Below, piece after piece: positions 1-8,013 of a stretch of 64,000 bases of DNA. Under the pieces are notes generated by a model. The model saw only the letters and a list, made by a program, of their open reading frames with translations. It was not told where the DNA came from and did not search any database. Origin of the DNA: an uncultured Coriobacteriaceae bacterium (GTDB taxonomy: Bacteria > Actinomycetota > Coriobacteriia > Coriobacteriales > Atopobiaceae); the NCBI GenBank assembly GCA_902788705.1, contig CADALE010000005.1:65846-129845 (forward strand), written 5' to 3'. Every line of letters starts with the position of its first letter. Positions within the stretch are counted from its first letter, which is position 1. Position numbers and translations under genes: made by a program.

Positions 1-98
1 TCGGCCTTTCTGCGGACGATGCCGTAGCTGACGCCCTCTTTGAGCTGGCGAAGGCCGCGGAGACGGGCGAGCGCCCCGCATTCCTGAACCCCCTGTAG
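1..98 (+). CDS. C-terminal end of an unidentified protein (cut by the window edge)
   Basis: An open frame runs from base 3 to a TAG stop at 96-98 and would encode about 31 residues ending in AFLNPL. The segment is Ala/Glu rich and reads like the helical C-terminus of a cytosolic enzyme, but it is too short to identify. It ends 19 bases before galE and lies on the same strand, so the two may share a transcript. Confidence 0.5.
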   Translation, partial: GLSADDAVADALFELAKAAETGERPAFLNPL

Positions 99-117
99 AT
101 ACGAAAGGAAGCACGTC

Positions 118-1176
118 ATGAGTAGAACTGACAGAGTATCCAACGATAGCTGCGTGCTCGTCACGGGCGGCTGCGGCTTCATCGGCAGCCACACCGTCGT
201 CGAGCTGCTCGAAAAGGGCTATGAAGTGGTTGTCGTAGACGACCTCTCCAACTCAAGCGTTGCCGTGCTCGACCGCGTCGGCCAGATTGTCGGTAGGGAT
301 GCTATGCGACACCTGAGCTTCTACCGCGCCAACGTGAACGATCGGGAGGCGCTTGACGAAATCTTTGCGCATCACCGGATTGATGCCGTCATTCACTTCG
401 CGGGCTTCAAGGCTGTGGGAGAAAGCGTATCCAAACCCATCGAGTACTTCTCGAACAACATCGGCTGCACGTTGGCGCTCGTTGACGTAATGCGCGCGTA
501 CGGTTGCAAGAACATCATCTTCAGCAGCTCTGCCACCGTGTACGGCGATCCTGACGAGCTCCCACTGACGGAGGAGTCGCCCAAGAAGCCGGCCACCAAC
601 CCCTACGGTTGGACGAAGTGGATGATCGAAGAGATACTGCGATCGATCGTCGTGGCCGACCCGAGATGGAATGTGGTCCTGCTGCGCTACTTCAATCCCA
701 TCGGCGCACATCCGAGCGGGCTTATCGGCGAGGACCCCAAAGGCATTCCTAACAACTTGGTTCCCTATGTGGCGCAGGTTGCCGTGGGCCGCCGTGACGC
801 GGTGCACGTCTATGGCAACGACTACGACACGCCTGATGGCACGGGCGTCCGTGACTATATCCACGTGGTGGACCTCGCTCGCGGCCACGTAGCGGCGTTG
901 GAGTGGATGGCGCGCCGCGGTGGTTGCGAGGTATTCAACCTCGGCACCGGCAAAGGCACGAGCGTGCTCGACGTCATCAAGGCCTATTCAGCCGCTTGCG
1001 GCAAGGACCTCCCCTACGTCATCGAGCCGCGTCGCCCAGGTGACGTCACGGCAAATTGGGCCGACTGCACCAAGGCCAAGGAGCTCCTGGGCTGGGAGGC
1101 TCAGTACGGTATCGCCGACATGTGCCAGGACAGTTGGAGATGGCAGAGCAACAACCCCTACGGCTACGAAAGGTAA
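118..1176 (+). CDS. galE: UDP-glucose 4-epimerase
   Basis: Interconverts UDP-glucose and UDP-galactose (Leloir pathway, supply of UDP-galactose for glycans) in the cytosol. The 352-residue protein is an extended short-chain dehydrogenase. The NAD-binding TGGCGFIGS motif is at residues 16-24, SSSATVYGD at about 137-144, and the catalytic pair YGWTK (Tyr163, Lys167) follows. Length is slightly above the usual ~340 because about ten extra residues precede the Rossmann strand. An AAAGGAAG ribosome binding site sits before the ATG at 118. It follows the end of another plus-strand gene closely and converges on the ArsC-like gene downstream. Confidence 0.96.
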   Translation: MSRTDRVSNDSCVLVTGGCGFIGSHTVVELLEKGYEVVVVDDLSNSSVAVLDRVGQIVGRDAMRHLSFYRANVNDREALDEIFAHHRIDAVIHFAGFKAVGESVSKPIEYFSNNIGCTLALVDVMRAYGCKNIIFSSSATVYGDPDELPLTEESPKKPATNPYGWTKWMIEEILRSIVVADPRWNVVLLRYFNPIGAHPSGLIGEDPKGIPNNLVPYVAQVAVGRRDAVHVYGNDYDTPDGTGVRDYIHVVDLARGHVAALEWMARRGGCEVFNLGTGKGTSVLDVIKAYSAACGKDLPYVIEPRRPGDVTANWADCTKAKELLGWEAQYGIADMCQDSWRWQSNNPYGYER

Positions 1177-1272
1177 GCAGCCCGAGCGCGTCATGACAGG
1201 ATGACGGGACGTTTGTCGTGGTTTCGCGCGACCCCAGGGGGAACGTCTCGATGAATGGGTTCCGGAGGCAGG

Positions 1273-1635
1273 CTAACCCAACAGGCGTGCGGCCCAGTCT
1301 GCCTCCTTGAAGCCCACCAGCACAAAGCCATCGCCCACCACGATCGGCCGCTTGACCATCATGCCGTTGGTGGAGAGCAGCGCAAACATCTCGTCTTCCG
1401 TCATGCCGGCATCAAGCTGCTCCTTGATGCGCAGCTCGCGATACAGTTTGCCACTCGTGTTGAAGAAACGCCGTGCGGGCAGGCCGCTTTTCGCGTGCCA
1501 GGCAGCCAGTTCCTCGGCGGAAGGATTGTCCTCGACAATGTGACGGTCAAGGTACTCGACACCCTGCTCATCGAGCCACTTCTTGGCCTTGCGGCAGGTG
1601 GAGCACTTGGGATACTCAACAAACAGAACGGCCAT
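1273..1635 (-). CDS. ArsC/Spx/MgsR-family thioredoxin-fold protein
   Basis: A 120-residue protein of the ArsC/Spx superfamily. Near the N-terminus is YPKCSTCRKAKKWL, i.e. a CxxC redox motif in the position used by Spx-type regulators and YffB/ArsC-like reductases, and MVKRPIVV near the C-terminus is the cis-Pro-type strand of the fold. The start at 1635 is preceded by AGGAGAAGG; longer in-frame starts upstream lack a site and run into the neighbouring gene. A Spx-like redox regulator and an arsenate-reductase-like enzyme cannot be told apart from sequence alone. It lies just downstream of the HD hydrolase gene on the same strand. Confidence 0.85.
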   Translation of the reverse strand: MAVLFVEYPKCSTCRKAKKWLDEQGVEYLDRHIVEDNPSAEELAAWHAKSGLPARRFFNTSGKLYRELRIKEQLDAGMTEDEMFALLSTNGMMVKRPIVVGDGFVLVGFKEADWAARLLG

Positions 1636-1699
1636 GGCACCTTCTCCTCTCAGTGGGAACGCGGCATTCGGTACGACTCTAGCAGAAGCTTCCGAGCCG

Positions 1700-2302
1700 C
1701 TACAGAAGCTCGTCGAGCGTGCGGCCGTACGACGGCAGGAACTCGTCCATGAAGTCGCCCAGCTCGGGGTGGGTGGCGCGCATCTGCGTGAGCGCCTCCA
1801 GCGTGGAGGCCGCCGCTGTGCGAAACTCCTGGTTGCCCGCCGAGGCCTCCTCAAGGCACTTGATGTAGGCCGACAGCTTGTCGGCCGCCTTCACCAGCTG
1901 GTGAAGGTAGGCGTCGCTCTCGCTGTCGCCCACCGGGGCAAAGGCCTCGGCAAAGGCCGGGCGCAGGTCGTCGGGCAGGGTGGCCAGCAGCTCGGCCTCG
2001 GCCTCGCGCTCAACCTGCTTGTAGGCGCCGCGCAGCTGCTCGTTGCGGTACTTGACCGGTGTGGGCATGTCGCCGGTGATGATCTCGGACGCGTCGTGGT
2101 ACAGCGCGATGACGGCCGCACGGTTGGCGTCGAGCGAGCGGCCATAGCGAACGTTGCCAATCACGCACAGCGCATGCGCGATCATGGCCACCTCAAGCGC
2201 GTGCTCGGACAGGTTTTCGGGGCGCGTGCTGCGCATGAGCGCCCAGCGCTCGATGTACTTCATGCGTGAGACGATCGCAAAGAAATGGGACTCTGCTGCC
2301 AT
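1700..2302 (-). CDS. HD-domain hydrolase, YfbR-type 5'-nucleotidase
   Basis: The 200-residue protein has the YfbR/YfdR arrangement of the HD superfamily: RPENLSEHALEV (His34), LYHDASEIITGDMPTPVKY (His69-Asp70) and a later VKAADKLSAYIKC that supplies the final metal ligand. YfbR enzymes dephosphorylate deoxyribonucleoside 5'-monophosphates, so a role in dNMP turnover is likely. The start at 2302 is set by a GGAGGG site a few bases upstream; longer starts lack one. It precedes the ArsC-like gene by 64 bases on the same strand. Upstream is the 63-bp repeat zone. Confidence 0.88.
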   Translation of the reverse strand: MAAESHFFAIVSRMKYIERWALMRSTRPENLSEHALEVAMIAHALCVIGNVRYGRSLDANRAAVIALYHDASEIITGDMPTPVKYRNEQLRGAYKQVEREAEAELLATLPDDLRPAFAEAFAPVGDSESDAYLHQLVKAADKLSAYIKCLEEASAGNQEFRTAAASTLEALTQMRATHPELGDFMDEFLPSYGRTLDELL

Positions 2303-2888
2303 GGGCCCTCCTACGTGCAGGTACATACCGATTTGTCTGAAGACCATGGTAGCCCAGTGGGACGACATAATGGGCCTTCACTCCGGCAAGCCCTCCATGA
2401 CCTCTGCCAACAGGTGGGGATGAGCAGCCAGCCTTATCCGACCCACCCACGCTAGGTCAGACCCCGCCACCGGAAGCCCACGCGGGCCGAACGGCCCCAT
2501 ACGACCCACCCACGCTAGGTCAGACCCCGCCACCGGAAGCCCACGCGGGCCGAACGGCCCCATACGACCCACCCCAGCTAGGTCAAACTTCACAGCATCG
2601 ATTCACGCCTCTTCGGGCTGGCAAAACTGGCTTATATCTTGCATATATCTGCAGCTAAACACCCTATTCTTGACAACGTCTGACGTTCAGTTCTCGTCAG
2701 CCAGCCGATGGGGTCCAGCCACAATCGCCACGCGCCGAGAAATGCCCCTCACCCGCCGATTCGCAATGCAGCCGCAAGGCCGGTTATACGACCCTCTCCG
2801 TCACTCACCTTCTAGCGGGTAGCACGCCACGTGGCCTTGCCCATCCCGCACTTTTCAACAATCCACATTCAAGCCTGGAGGGATGGCC
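2303..2888. other. Gene-free interval with tandem repeat and AT-rich promoter-like patch
   Basis: 586 bases between divergently oriented genes. The part next to the HD hydrolase holds the 63-bp repeats listed separately. The remainder (about 2620-2720) is much more AT rich than its surroundings, with TTATATC, TTGCATATATC and CTTGACAAC segments, and is the most plausible place for the promoter of the endonuclease-like gene. An ACGTctgACGT palindrome lies at about 2678-2690. No convincing coding region is seen. Confidence 0.5.
2439..2584. repeat. 63-bp tandem repeat, two full copies and one partial
   Basis: Copies begin at 2439, 2502 and 2565 with the words CGACCCACC and GCTAGGTCAGACCCC; the first two are identical over 63 bases and the third stops after about 20 bases at AGCTAGGTCAAAC. 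Because 63 is a multiple of three the repeat stays open in several frames, but no start or ribosome binding site supports translation. The CTAGGTCA word reappears in palindromes at 3927-4020 on the other side of the next gene. Confidence 0.9.
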
Positions 2889-3911
2889 ATGCCCATTCTG
2901 CTCTCGCACAACTCAGCCCTCGAGCGGCTCCGCTCGGTCCCACCCCAAGTCGACACTGCGCGAACCCTCGACGTCCCACTGCCAATCCGCAGCCTGTCCA
3001 CAGCACCTTCAGAGCTGCGCGGCATGGATCTTACGTCCTTGGGAATCCGGCAGTTGCCCGTCCATCACCTCGTCCCCTCGACGAAGCATCAGCCGCAGGG
3101 CGGCAAGGCAAGGCAACATCGTTGCGGGCTTGACGCAATCCCCGCCGGGCTGGTCAGAGAGATCGAGCCAAACGTGTACGCCGCAGGCCCCGAGCTGTGC
3201 TTCATCCAGATGGCGCAGGTCACCTCGTTGCTGGGTGCCGTGGTGCTGGGCCACGAACTCTGTGGGTCGTACTCGCACTTCGCGCAAATGGTCTCAGGAT
3301 TCTACGAGCGACCTCCGCTCACAAGCGTCGAGAGGATTTCCCAAGCAATTGAGCAGCTGGACGGCATGTATGGCACGAATCGTGCGCGGAAGGCGCTGCA
3401 ATGGGTTCGGGACGGAAGCGAAAGCCCAATGGAGACCGTCGTGTCATGCATGCTTAACCTCCCGACGGACATGGGAGGATTTGGCCTCGTTGCCCCAGAG
3501 CTGAACTACGAGGTGAAGCTTGACGAGGTGGGTCGGCAGATCACGGGAACAAGGACCGTGCGTGTTGACTCGGGCTATCCAGCGCAACGGGTCGGGCTTG
3601 AGTACGACGGAAAGGACTACCACCGTGATGCCGTGAAGGACAGGCTGCGACGTGAGGCCTTGATGCATGAGGGCTGGACGGTCTTTCTCATCGATGTCGA
3701 TGAGATGGGCGACTGGAAGAAGCTGAAGAACAAGGTGGACCTACTTGGCGAGGTCGGGCGGCAGCACGGTTCGGGCGAGGTAGAGAAAGCGAAGGGCCGC
3801 ACCTTGCTGAGCAGGCTACTGAAGGCCACGCGATGCGGGGTCGGGCTCAATGCCGCCCTCTTTGGGACACACGTGCCGAAGGGCGTGGTCAAGGTGCGCG
3901 TTCAGGGATGA
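2889..3911 (+). CDS. DUF559/Vsr-like endonuclease-fold protein
   Basis: About 340 residues. The C-terminal half carries the pattern of the DUF559 (very-short-patch-repair-like, PD-(D/E)XK) family: VGLEYDGKDYH, then DRLRREALMHEGWTVFLIDVDEM. Actinobacterial proteins of this type often have an N-terminal DNA-binding or AbiEi-like region; here the N-terminal ~200 residues are not recognised. Biochemical activity is unknown. An ATG at 2883 touches the GGAGGG site, so the ATG at 2889 is the better start. Codon choice looks less GC-biased than in neighbouring housekeeping genes, and the gene is bracketed by related CTAGGTCA palindromes, so acquisition is possible. Confidence 0.7.
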   Translation: MPILLSHNSALERLRSVPPQVDTARTLDVPLPIRSLSTAPSELRGMDLTSLGIRQLPVHHLVPSTKHQPQGGKARQHRCGLDAIPAGLVREIEPNVYAAGPELCFIQMAQVTSLLGAVVLGHELCGSYSHFAQMVSGFYERPPLTSVERISQAIEQLDGMYGTNRARKALQWVRDGSESPMETVVSCMLNLPTDMGGFGLVAPELNYEVKLDEVGRQITGTRTVRVDSGYPAQRVGLEYDGKDYHRDAVKDRLRREALMHEGWTVFLIDVDEMGDWKKLKNKVDLLGEVGRQHGSGEVEKAKGRTLLSRLLKATRCGVGLNAALFGTHVPKGVVKVRVQG

Positions 3912-3926
3912 CAGGACTCATCCCGA

Positions 3927-4020
3927 TTCGGTCTGACCTATCTGAACTAGGTCAAAACAGGGAGAATCCGCCCAAGCCCGCCTGCTTGGCATCATTTGAC
4001 CTACCTCACCTTGGTCAGAC
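3927..4020. repeat. Two TGACCTA/TAGGTCA palindromes
   Basis: Two inverted repeats lie between the endonuclease-like gene and dinB. The first is TCTGACCTA-tctgaac-TAGGTCAAAA at about 3931-3956, and the second TTTGACCTA-cctcacct-TGGTCAGAC at about 3997-4020. The half sites match the CTAGGTCAGAC word of the 63-bp repeats at 2439-2584. They may be terminator hairpins or protein-binding sites; neither has a T-tract. Confidence 0.7.
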
Positions 4021-4101
4021 CATGCGGTGGCCGCGCGCCTCTCCCCCTCCTCCCAATTATGTCCGACGCCCCGTTTATATTCACGTACAGTTGTTCTAAT
4101 A

Positions 4102-4115
4102 TAGACATGTGTTCG
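4102..4115 (+). promoter_or_regulatory. Possible LexA (SOS) box upstream of dinB
   Basis: TAGACATGTGTTCG matches 10 of 14 positions of the Gram-positive/actinobacterial SOS box CGAACATATGTTCG, with the right half intact. It lies 16 bases before the dinB start, in the right place for repression. The degenerate left half makes this tentative. Confidence 0.4.
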
Positions 4116-4130
4116 ATTGGAGGAGGGGCA

Positions 4131-5408
4131 GTGGCACACCAGCGCGTCATTCTGCATGTGGACATGAACTGCTTCTATGCCAGCGTCGAGATGGCCGAGC
4201 ATCCCGAGCTGCGGGGGCTGCCCGTCATCGTTGGGGGTGATGTGGAGGCCCGCCACGGCATCGTGCTAACGGCCTCCTACCCCGCCAAGCGCCGTGGCGT
4301 CAAGACGGGCTCGGCCCTGTGGGAGGCGCGGCGCGCCTGCCCCGACGCCATCATCGTGCCGCCGCACTATGGCCTGTACCAGCGCTATTCCGCCCTGGCA
4401 CGCAGCATCTACAACCAATACACCGACCTTGTGGAGCCCTTCGGCCTTGACGAGGCCTGGCTGGACGTCACGCACAGCCTGCATCTTCACGGACGCGAGG
4501 TCATGCTGGTGGCACGCGAGATAAGCGAGCGCATGGTCAGCGAGCTGGGCGTCACCGTAAGCGTGGGCGTCAGCTGGAACAAGATCTTTGCCAAGTTCGG
4601 GTCAGACCACGACAAGCCCGACGGGCTCATGGTCATCACGCCCGACAACGCCTGCCGGGTGGTGTGGCCCGCCCCCGTGCGCGACCTGCTGTACGTGGGG
4701 CCCGCCACCAACCGCAAGCTGGCAAGCATCGGCATCCGCACCATTGGTCAGCTGGCCAACGCCGACGACTACGCCATCCGCCGCCTGCTGGGCAAGATGG
4801 GAGGCGTACTGCAAGGCTTTGCCCGCGGGCTGGACACCAGTCCCGTACGCACCTACCAGCCCTCGCGCGGAGACATCGTGCACGAGGTGAAGGGCGTGGG
4901 CAACGGCATCACCACCCCCTTCGACGTGGAAGACCCCGTAACGGCCCGCCAGGTCATATGGCTGATGGGCGAGTCTGTTGCCCAGCGCCTGCGGGCGCAG
5001 GGGCTGGCCGCGCGCACCATCTCGGCCTTTGGGCGCGACTTCAAGACGCTGGCCTCGCACAGCAGCCAAACCACGCTCGAACGGCCCACGCAGCTCACGT
5101 CCGAGATATGCTCCACGGCTGCCCGCCTGCTGCTCAACGAGTGGGACTTCGCGCATGGCGACAAGCTGCGCGCGCTGGGCGTGCACGCCTCCAACCTCGA
5201 GCCAGCACAAAAGTGCGTGCAGCTTGACCTGTGGGGCGAGGAGGAGCGTCGCCTTGACATGCTGCAGCTCGACCGCACCATCGACGACCTGCGCCATCGG
5301 TTTGGCAACCATGCGGTGCGGCGCCTATCCGAGCTGTCCGACCAGCGGCTGGCCTCGCTCAACCCGCAGCGCGACAACGTTGTCCATCCCGTCAGCTTCT
5401 TCGCGTAG
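4131..5408 (+). CDS. dinB: DNA polymerase IV (Y-family)
   Basis: A 425-residue Y-family translesion polymerase. The N-terminal palm reads HVDMNCFYASVE, followed by GIVLTASYPAKRRGVKTG, the metal-binding GLDEAWLDV and the little-finger domain up to the C-terminus. It copies past damaged bases with low fidelity. The GTG at 4131 is chosen because GGAGGAGGGG precedes it and the family N-terminus starts just there; the upstream in-frame codons are not conserved-looking. A small gene follows after 29 bases. Expression may be SOS-controlled through the box at 4102. Confidence 0.95.
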   Translation: MAHQRVILHVDMNCFYASVEMAEHPELRGLPVIVGGDVEARHGIVLTASYPAKRRGVKTGSALWEARRACPDAIIVPPHYGLYQRYSALARSIYNQYTDLVEPFGLDEAWLDVTHSLHLHGREVMLVAREISERMVSELGVTVSVGVSWNKIFAKFGSDHDKPDGLMVITPDNACRVVWPAPVRDLLYVGPATNRKLASIGIRTIGQLANADDYAIRRLLGKMGGVLQGFARGLDTSPVRTYQPSRGDIVHEVKGVGNGITTPFDVEDPVTARQVIWLMGESVAQRLRAQGLAARTISAFGRDFKTLASHSSQTTLERPTQLTSEICSTAARLLLNEWDFAHGDKLRALGVHASNLEPAQKCVQLDLWGEEERRLDMLQLDRTIDDLRHRFGNHAVRRLSELSDQRLASLNPQRDNVVHPVSFFA

Positions 5409-5437
5409 CGTCGGAGGGGCAAGGTGGGAGGCATGCC

Positions 5438-5707
5438 ATGAGGGGAATCGCCGGCAGGGAGAAGCGCTACGTCGAGGTTATCTCGGACACAAGCGAAGAC
5501 GGGGTGGTCACTCCCCTCGTGGTGGTTTGGGAGGACGGGCGGCGCTTCACGATAGACCGCGTGCTGGACCGCAGGCAGGCGCACTCGCTCAAGACGGGCG
5601 GCACGGGCATGCGCTACACCGTAAGCGTGAGCGGCCAGCCAACCTACCTGTGGTACGAGGGGCCTCGCTGGTTCGTCGAGGCCAAGGCTGCCGCCATGCC
5701 CAGCTAG
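5438..5707 (+). CDS. Small DUF6504-like protein, partner of dinB
   Basis: An 89-residue protein: YVEVISDTSEDGVVTPLVVV, WEDGRRFTIDRVLDRRQAHS and LWYEGPRWFVE. This matches my memory of the small DUF6504 family, which in actinobacteria is found near Y-family or ImuB/DnaE2 mutagenesis genes. Function is unknown. It starts at an ATG preceded by GGGAGG, 29 bases after dinB, so the two are probably cotranscribed and the product may assist translesion synthesis. Confidence 0.72.
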   Translation: MRGIAGREKRYVEVISDTSEDGVVTPLVVVWEDGRRFTIDRVLDRRQAHSLKTGGTGMRYTVSVSGQPTYLWYEGPRWFVEAKAAAMPS

Positions 5708-5817
5708 CCTGGGGGGCAGGCCCTCCGCGCAACCCAACCGTCCCCCGTAGGAGGCGCGCTTCACAACGCGGCCCACGCGCTTCTGCCATCATGGTGTCAT
5801 TCGACCAAAGGAGAGCC

Positions 5818-7026
5818 ATGTTCGAGATTCAGGGAACCTACGCCACGGCAAAGTGCTTTGCCACAAGCTATGAGTACGCCGCCATCGAGCAGATCCGCAC
5901 CATGTGCAGCACGCCCTTCACCGAGGGCTGCCAGGTGCGCATCATGCCCGACATGCACGCGGGCGTGGGATGCACCATCGGCACCACCATGACCATCCGC
6001 GACAAGGTGGTGCCCAACGTGGTGGGCGTGGACATCGGCTGCGGCATGTACGTGGTACGCCTTGCCAACCAGGAGCTTGACCTTGCAAGCATCGACGCCG
6101 CGTGCCATGCGGTGCCCAGCGGCCATGACGTGTGGGACCGCACCCGGGCCAGCTTTGACCTCTCAAGGCTGGAATGCGCGCGGCACCTCCGCGACGAGGG
6201 CCGCATCCTGCGCAGCATCGGCACCCTTGGCGGGGGCAACCACTTCATCGAGGTTGACCGCGCGGCCGACGGCACCTACTACCTGGTCATCCATTCGGGA
6301 AGCCGCAACCTAGGCACCCAGGTGGCGAAGTTCTACCAAGACCTCGCGGTGCGCGGCCTCAAGGGCAATGACGCCCGTCGCAAGGCGCGCGAGGCCGTGG
6401 TGGCGCAGCTCAAGGCGCAGGGACGGCACGACCAGATTGCCGCCGCGCTCGCCCAGGCCGATGCCCAGGTTCCCGGTCGTGGCGTGCCTGACGCGCTGTG
6501 CTGGCTGGAAGGCGAGCGTATGGCATCCTACCTGGCCGATGTCGCGCTGTGCCAGGCCTACGCACGCCTCAACCGCGAGACCATGGCAAAGGCCATCCTT
6601 TCCCAGACGAGGTTGCACGCCGAGGATGCATTCCACACCATCCACAACTACATCGACGTGTCCGAGATGATCCTGCGCAAGGGCGCCATCGCGGCGCATG
6701 CGGGCGAGCTCGTGCTCATCCCCCTCAACATGCGCGACGGGGCGGTGCTGGCGCGCGGCCGCGGCAACGCCGACTGGAACTTCTCGGCCCCGCACGGTGC
6801 AGGCCGCATCATGTCGCGCAGCGCCGCAAAGCAGCAGCTAAGCCTTGAGGAGTACCGCCGTCAGATGGACGAGGCAGGCATCTATACCACCTGCGTGAGC
6901 GAGTCCACGCTCGACGAGGCGCCCGGCGCCTACAAGTCGCGCGAGGACATCATCGCCCCCATCGCCGAAGCGGTGGACATCGTGGACGAGCTGCGCCCGG
7001 TGTTCAACTTCAAGGCAACGTCATAG
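5818..7026 (+). CDS. rtcB: RNA-splicing ligase RtcB family
   Basis: 402 residues. RtcB joins 2',3'-cyclic phosphate (3'-phosphate) to 5'-OH RNA ends using GTP and Mn2+. Visible motifs are MPDMHAGVGCTIG, VDIGCGM (metal Cys75), GGGNHFIE (His142), VIHSGSRNLG (His159) and APHGAGR with the guanylated His326. The start at 5818 has AAAGGAGAGCC just upstream; the frame stays open further upstream only as an overlap with dinB. No archease or RtcA gene is next to it, and bacterial RtcB proteins of this short type usually act in RNA repair. Confidence 0.93.
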   Translation: MFEIQGTYATAKCFATSYEYAAIEQIRTMCSTPFTEGCQVRIMPDMHAGVGCTIGTTMTIRDKVVPNVVGVDIGCGMYVVRLANQELDLASIDAACHAVPSGHDVWDRTRASFDLSRLECARHLRDEGRILRSIGTLGGGNHFIEVDRAADGTYYLVIHSGSRNLGTQVAKFYQDLAVRGLKGNDARRKAREAVVAQLKAQGRHDQIAAALAQADAQVPGRGVPDALCWLEGERMASYLADVALCQAYARLNRETMAKAILSQTRLHAEDAFHTIHNYIDVSEMILRKGAIAAHAGELVLIPLNMRDGAVLARGRGNADWNFSAPHGAGRIMSRSAAKQQLSLEEYRRQMDEAGIYTTCVSESTLDEAPGAYKSREDIIAPIAEAVDIVDELRPVFNFKATS

Positions 7027-7197
7027 CGCAGGCACTCCGGAGCCCGGCGCGCCTTAGAACGCCCCGCCAGCAGCTCGGGTGTTTCCCTCAAGCGAGTAGT
7101 AGACTACTGCGGCATGCATGGCTTGCCTCCTCGGTCGCACGTGGCTCATGGCTGCATTCTACGACACTTATGCAGGCAAGATGGCATGACATGCGAA

Positions 7198-7244
7198 AGG
7201 GCCCCGCACCAACGACGGCACGTCCGTCGTCAGCGCGGGGCCCT
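7198..7244 (-). terminator. Hairpin between rtcB and the unknown gene
   Basis: AGGGCCCCGC pairs with GCGGGGCCCT around a second stem ACGACGG/CCGTCGT. Read on the minus strand it is followed by TTTCG, so it most likely ends the 7257-7931 gene; it lies 12 bases past that stop codon. Confidence 0.65.
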
Positions 7245-7256
7245 CGCCTTGCGTGC

Positions 7257-7931
7257 TCAGTCAGAGCCCTGGAAGGAGAGCAGCTCGCCTGCTCGCTGGG
7301 ACGAAGGTCTTGACGCGGGGCCGTCACCCTGGGAGCCAAGCGCCTCCAGCCGCCCGTCGGCCACAAGCGCCAACAGGTCGTCGGCAAACTCGAAGAAGTG
7401 GTAGCTCAGGCCTATCTCGGGAACAAACGGCAGGTAGTTGTAGGCATTCTTGAACAACGTCATGTCGCGCCACATGTTGAGGCCGGCAAGCACGTACAGA
7501 AGCAGCGCCGCCATCATCGTGCCCTTGGGGCAACGGGCGTGGTCCTCGTATCCCACGCCCACGATGCAGTCGGCGCCGCTTACGAACACGGCGCTGCGAA
7601 GCCACTCGTTGTCCCTTGCCACGAGCACCTGTGCAGGACGAAGGCTCTCGGGAGCCGCCTCGATCATGAAGTCCTGCAGGTCAAGGAGGTGCTCAGCCCG
7701 CTCCATGTCGAGAGGCGCGCCTCCCAGGTACGAGTTGCTGAAGCCCTGCGCCTCGCCATCGCGGAACTCCATGAACGTGAGGTAGTCCTCGTTGTCGCCG
7801 CCGCGCATCTCCTCAAACAGCAGCGTCACGACGCGTGGCGGCACCAGCGTGTAGCCCAGCCCCTGGCGGTCCTTGGGCAGGTGGTCAAAAAACGTCGGAG
7901 CGCTTGACAGGCTGATCACGTCGCCTTCCAT
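7257..7931 (-). CDS. Conserved protein of unknown function
   Basis: 224 residues, soluble, acidic, with no membrane segment or signal peptide. Notable stretches are FFDHLPKDRQGLGYTLVPPR, VTLLFEEMRGGD and a hydrophobic MAALLLYVLAGLNMWRDMTLFKNAYN. The C-terminal ~20 residues are Ser/Gln/Gly rich and probably disordered. I do not recognise a family. The ATG at 7931 is preceded by AAGGGACTT; a longer start at 7985 has a poorer site. It is the last minus-strand gene after the sensor kinase but is separated from it by 82 bases. Confidence 0.65.
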   Translation of the reverse strand: MEGDVISLSSAPTFFDHLPKDRQGLGYTLVPPRVVTLLFEEMRGGDNEDYLTFMEFRDGEAQGFSNSYLGGAPLDMERAEHLLDLQDFMIEAAPESLRPAQVLVARDNEWLRSAVFVSGADCIVGVGYEDHARCPKGTMMAALLLYVLAGLNMWRDMTLFKNAYNYLPFVPEIGLSYHFFEFADDLLALVADGRLEALGSQGDGPASRPSSQRAGELLSFQGSD

Positions 7932-8013
7932 GGAAGTCCCTTCGCCGTGCTTGTGCTTATCCGCCAATCTTAGGGCCCTGCCCATCCGTCCGCTTGCACA
8001 ACCCGGAAGGTTC

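Noticed and set aside
2378..2593. 71-codon minus-strand frame with GPFGPRGLPVAGSDLAWVG repeats
   Set aside because: Translation of the 63-bp DNA repeat; no start signal.
4978..5817. Long N-terminal extension of RtcB overlapping dinB
   Set aside because: The upstream codons are a shifted reading of dinB; a strong ribosome binding site and family start are at 5818.
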